Shown: one piece after another, positions 4,767 through 6,790 of the stretch
How positions within the stretch are numbered: position 1 is the first letter of the stretch
How the letters are laid out: every line of letters begins with the position of its first letter
Assembly (NCBI GenBank): GCA_013314795.1
Contig: JABUEZ010000111.1
Location: 1-6,790, forward strand
Origin: Candidatus Profundicultor aquiphilus
Lineage (GTDB): Bacteria; Atribacterota; Atribacteria; Atribacterales; Caldatribacteriaceae
Length of the DNA stretch: 6,790 nucleotides
Direction of reading: 5' to 3'
Made by a program: the position numbers and the translations under genes
The notes under the pieces: generated by a model
The model's input: the letters and a program-made list of their open reading frames with translations, nothing else
Databases searched by the model: none
Told to the model about the DNA's origin: nothing

Positions 4767-5291
4767 GTGCAGCGCATCGTGATTCTGGGAAAACCAGGGG
4801 TGGGGAAAACCACACTGGTTAAAACGGTGATCGAAAGCTTCCCCGGATGTTTTCGGGGTTTTTATACTGAGGAAATCCGGGAAGGGAGGGAACGGGTTGG
4901 TTTTCGGATCAAAACCCTTTCGGGAAAGGAAGGAATCCTGGCAAAGCGAGATCAGCCCTCGCCTTTTCGGATAGGCCGGTACGGCGTTCTTCTCCAGGAT
5001 CTCGAAACCATGGGCATTCCGGAAATCGAGGACGCCATCCGGGGGAAGTCTCCCCTTCTTCTTGATGAAGTGGGGAAAATGGAATTTTGCTCATTCCGTT
5101 TTCGTCAGGCTCTTTTCCAGGCCTGGGACGTGGTCCCGCTACTCCTGGTGACTTCCTGTTTTCCGCCTCTTCCTGAGTTCCGAGACCTTTTGGAGAGTGA
5201 GGCGGTCAAAAAATTTGTCCTGGATCGGGAAAATCGTAACCGGCTTGGACGGGAAATTGTGAGTCTTGTCCAGGTGCTGTTGGAGTTTTAA
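4767..5291 (+). CDS. THEP1-family nucleoside-triphosphatase
   Basis: The product is 174 residues, close to the usual family length of about 175-180. The P-loop GKPGVGKTTL (8-17) follows the first beta strand. The family segment GFYTEEIREGRERVGFRI lies at 31-48 and FRIGRYGV at 67-74. The Walker B strand is LLLDEVGKME (97-106), with Asp100 and Glu101. These match the THEP1 family, small RecA-type NTPases known in Aquifex, archaea and thermophilic bacteria that hydrolyse several NTPs in vitro; the cellular role is not settled. The GTG start is supported by GGAGGTGA upstream and an in-frame stop just before it. The stop codon overlaps the convergent HD-GYP gene by 4 nt (TTAA shared). The divergent hydrolase shares its promoter region, which hints at coordinated or mutually exclusive expression. 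Confidence 0.93.
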   Translation: MQRIVILGKPGVGKTTLVKTVIESFPGCFRGFYTEEIREGRERVGFRIKTLSGKEGILAKRDQPSPFRIGRYGVLLQDLETMGIPEIEDAIRGKSPLLLDEVGKMEFCSFRFRQALFQAWDVVPLLLVTSCFPPLPEFRDLLESEAVKKFVLDRENRNRLGREIVSLVQVLLEF

Positions 5292-6400
5292 TCCAGCTTG
5301 ATCTGGCTCTGGAGGGCAATCTCTCCCACAATGGTGAGGATGAGGGACCGGGAAAGATCGATTTCTTCGGAAAGCACCACTTTGCCGTCCGGGGATACCG
5401 TGCGGATGCGCACAAACGGTCGGAAAGGAAGAACGGGATTGAGACGGCTGACCACCGCTTCCTCGCCATTTGAGAGTCGAACCACATCGCCTACCTGGTA
5501 AGGGGAAATATGACTCACAAAGGTGGATACCACTTTCTCATCCAGTTTGTATCCGGCGTTACCCATCAGGTACTCCACCACTTCAAATATGGGAAGCGCT
5601 TTGCGGTAAGGACGGTCGGAGGTCAGAGCTTCGTAAATATCGGCAACAGCGGCAATCTGCGCGAGAAAAGAAATATCCCGTCCAAAAAGATGCCGGGGAT
5701 AACCGCTTCCATCAATTTTTTCGTGGTGCTGAAGGGCAATATTTTTTGCCATTCCGCTCAGGTGAGTCTGTTCATCCAGAATTTTTCTGGCTACTGCTGG
5801 GTGTTTTTGAATGACCTCGCGTTCCTCTGGGGTAAGGGGTTGAGGTTTATGCAGGATTTCAGGAGGAATATGGAGCTTTCCCAGGTCGTGCAAAAGTGCT
5901 CCCAGACCTAAAGTCTGGATGGCTTCCTCCCGAAGGCCCAGAAATTTCCCGATGAACGTAGCGATAATGGACACGTTGAGTGAGTGCGTGAAGGTGAAGT
6001 CATCGTGCTTTTTGAGTTGCGTGATAGGGATAACCAGTTCCTGGTGGGCTTTCACTTCCTGGAGGATTTTCCGCACGTCCTGTTCCAGGGGATCCGTGGG
6101 AACTTCTTTGCCCTGGCTTAAGAGGGTAAGGGTTTCCTCAAGATCGTGGAGCGTTTTTTGCTTGGTTTCGAGGGAAACATCTTCCACGGGGGTCTCGATG
6201 GTGACTTCTTCCAGGACTTCAGCGAAAATATAATCCTGTCCCCGGGTTTTGAGTCTGTCCAGAAAGGCCTGAGTGACGCGTTTGCCTTTTCCCAGGAGAA
6301 TCTGTCCTTTTTCATCCAGGAGGGTGGTAGTCAGAACCTGTCCCACTTCGAGCTGCCGAACAGAGATCTTTTCGGTACGGACTCCCCGGACTTTTTCCAC
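5288..6400 (-). CDS. HD-GYP domain protein, predicted cyclic-di-GMP phosphodiesterase
   Basis: The product is 370 residues, predicted cytoplasmic (no membrane segments). Residues 11-62 form the small N-terminal domain common in HD-GYP proteins (VRQLEVGQVLTTTLLDEKG). Residues 65 to about 125 are a charged, probably helical linker. The HD-GYP domain covers about 130-300: HSLNVS (His139), the HD pair in GALLHDLGK (His171, Asp172) with Lys175, KHP (His200), HHEKIDGSGYP (His225, His226, Asp230, GYP 233-235) and AVADIYEALTSDRPYR (Asp254). All expected metal and GYP residues are present, so hydrolysis of c-di-GMP is likely. The remaining 70 residues are a beta-rich tail (VGDVVRLSNGEEAVV) often attached to such domains. 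There is no receiver or sensor domain, so the input signal is unclear. The GTG start has AAAGGAGG 10 nt upstream, inside the end of the dehydrogenase gene 5 nt away, so the two are co-transcribed. Confidence 0.93.
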   Translation of the reverse strand: MEKVRGVRTEKISVRQLEVGQVLTTTLLDEKGQILLGKGKRVTQAFLDRLKTRGQDYIFAEVLEEVTIETPVEDVSLETKQKTLHDLEETLTLLSQGKEVPTDPLEQDVRKILQEVKAHQELVIPITQLKKHDDFTFTHSLNVSIIATFIGKFLGLREEAIQTLGLGALLHDLGKLHIPPEILHKPQPLTPEEREVIQKHPAVARKILDEQTHLSGMAKNIALQHHEKIDGSGYPRHLFGRDISFLAQIAAVADIYEALTSDRPYRKALPIFEVVEYLMGNAGYKLDEKVVSTFVSHISPYQVGDVVRLSNGEEAVVSRLNPVLPFRPFVRIRTVSPDGKVVLSEEIDLSRSLILTIVGEIALQSQIKLD

Positions 6401-6405
6401 GGTGG

Positions 6406-6790
6406 CTATGCCTCCTTTATCCGCAGGACTTTAGCTCCCCGAATTTTCCCCTCCTTGAGTTCCAGGAGAGCCAGGTTAGCCTCTTCGAGCTTAAAAACTT
6501 CTATTTCTGGACGCACGGGAATTTGAGCAGCAAGCTCCAGAAATTCAGCCACGTCTTGCCGGGTGACGTTGGCTACAGTTTTTATCTCCTTTTCCATCCA
6601 CAGATGCTCGGGATAACGGAGCTGGAAGAGGTGTTCCTTGTCGCCCTCTTCTTTGCGGATGGCATTGATGACGAGTCTTCCTCCCGGGGCGAGTTTCCCG
6701 AGCGCAGTGGCCACCGGTTTCCAGGCGGGGGTGGTATCAATCACGCAATGAAGTTTCTCGGGGGGTTCATCATCGAAATTGCCAACCCAG
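6406..6790 (-). CDS. Zinc-type (MDR) alcohol dehydrogenase, C-terminal part
   Basis: About 127 C-terminal residues are visible; the gene enters from the right edge. The reading frame continues to the last base (WVGNFDDEPPEKLHCVIDTTP precedes the first GTG), so GTG 6744 is internal and not a start. The segment DTTPAWKPVATALGKLAPGG followed by RLVINAIRKE is the end of the Rossmann domain. HLWMEKEIKTVANVTRQDV, FLELAAQIPVRPEIEVFKLE and ALLELKEGKIRGAKVLRI follow the C-terminal pattern of zinc-dependent medium-chain dehydrogenases. The zinc-binding catalytic domain lies outside the window, so zinc use and substrate cannot be checked. It ends 5 nt before the HD-GYP start. Confidence 0.85.
   Translation of the reverse strand, partial: WVGNFDDEPPEKLHCVIDTTPAWKPVATALGKLAPGGRLVINAIRKEEGDKEHLFQLRYPEHLWMEKEIKTVANVTRQDVAEFLELAAQIPVRPEIEVFKLEEANLALLELKEGKIRGAKVLRIKEA
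6411..6418 (-). promoter_or_regulatory. Shine-Dalgarno AAAGGAGG of the HD-GYP gene
   Basis: AAAGGAGG reads from 6418 to 6411 on the minus strand, 10 nt before GTG 6400. It lies in the last codons of the alcohol dehydrogenase gene and supports the GTG start and translational coupling. Confidence 0.75.

Noticed and set aside
5510..5911. Plus-strand open frames opposite the HD-GYP gene
   Set aside because: They are antisense shadows of a gene with a complete HD-GYP signature.

Overview
This window is a fully packed bacterial chromosome segment with no gene-free stretch longer than about 40 bases. GC content is moderate. Shine-Dalgarno sequences are purine rich, and GTG and TTG are used freely as start codons. 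Proteins are rich in Glu, Lys and Arg, and a THEP1-type NTPase is present. These traits suggest a thermophilic or deep-branching anaerobic bacterium; the gene style resembles Atribacterota or thermophilic Firmicutes-like lineages. That assignment is a low-confidence inference, because the window contains no rRNA or other strong marker.

Layout from left to right. (1) Positions 1-3275, minus strand: one tight unit read right to left. It contains an arginase/agmatinase-superfamily (ureohydrolase-like) gene, an exported TPR protein, hisB, hisH and the beginning of hisA. The junctions are 2, 26, 12 and -4 nt. The histidine genes encode imidazoleglycerol-phosphate dehydratase, the glutaminase subunit of imidazole-glycerol-phosphate synthase, and the ProFAR isomerase, so the window catches the middle of a his operon. 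(2) Positions 3212-3285: a divergent control region built as a long dyad. A near-perfect 21-bp inverted repeat is centred on TTAATATTAA, so that promoter, leader and ATGATG start are mirrored on both strands. (3) 3280-3957, plus strand: a polytopic membrane protein. (4) 3923-4726, minus strand: a metallo-beta-lactamase-fold hydrolase overlapping the previous gene tail to tail by 35 bp. (5) About 4710-4764: a second divergent promoter region whose two -10 boxes lie on nearly the same bases; the hydrolase mRNA is predicted to be leaderless. (6) 4767-5291, plus strand: a THEP1-family NTPase. (7) 5288-6790, minus strand: an HD-GYP cyclic-di-GMP phosphodiesterase-type protein, co-directional with and just downstream of the 3' end of a zinc-type (MDR) alcohol dehydrogenase.

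The most unusual points are three. The mirrored divergent promoter implies a start for the ureohydrolase-like gene that is one base out of frame with the conserved domain. A ureohydrolase-like enzyme and an exported TPR protein sit at the head of a his gene cluster. The convergent gene pairs have overlapping 3' ends and no room for conventional terminators. I see no CRISPR array, RNA gene, insertion sequence or integrase in the window.
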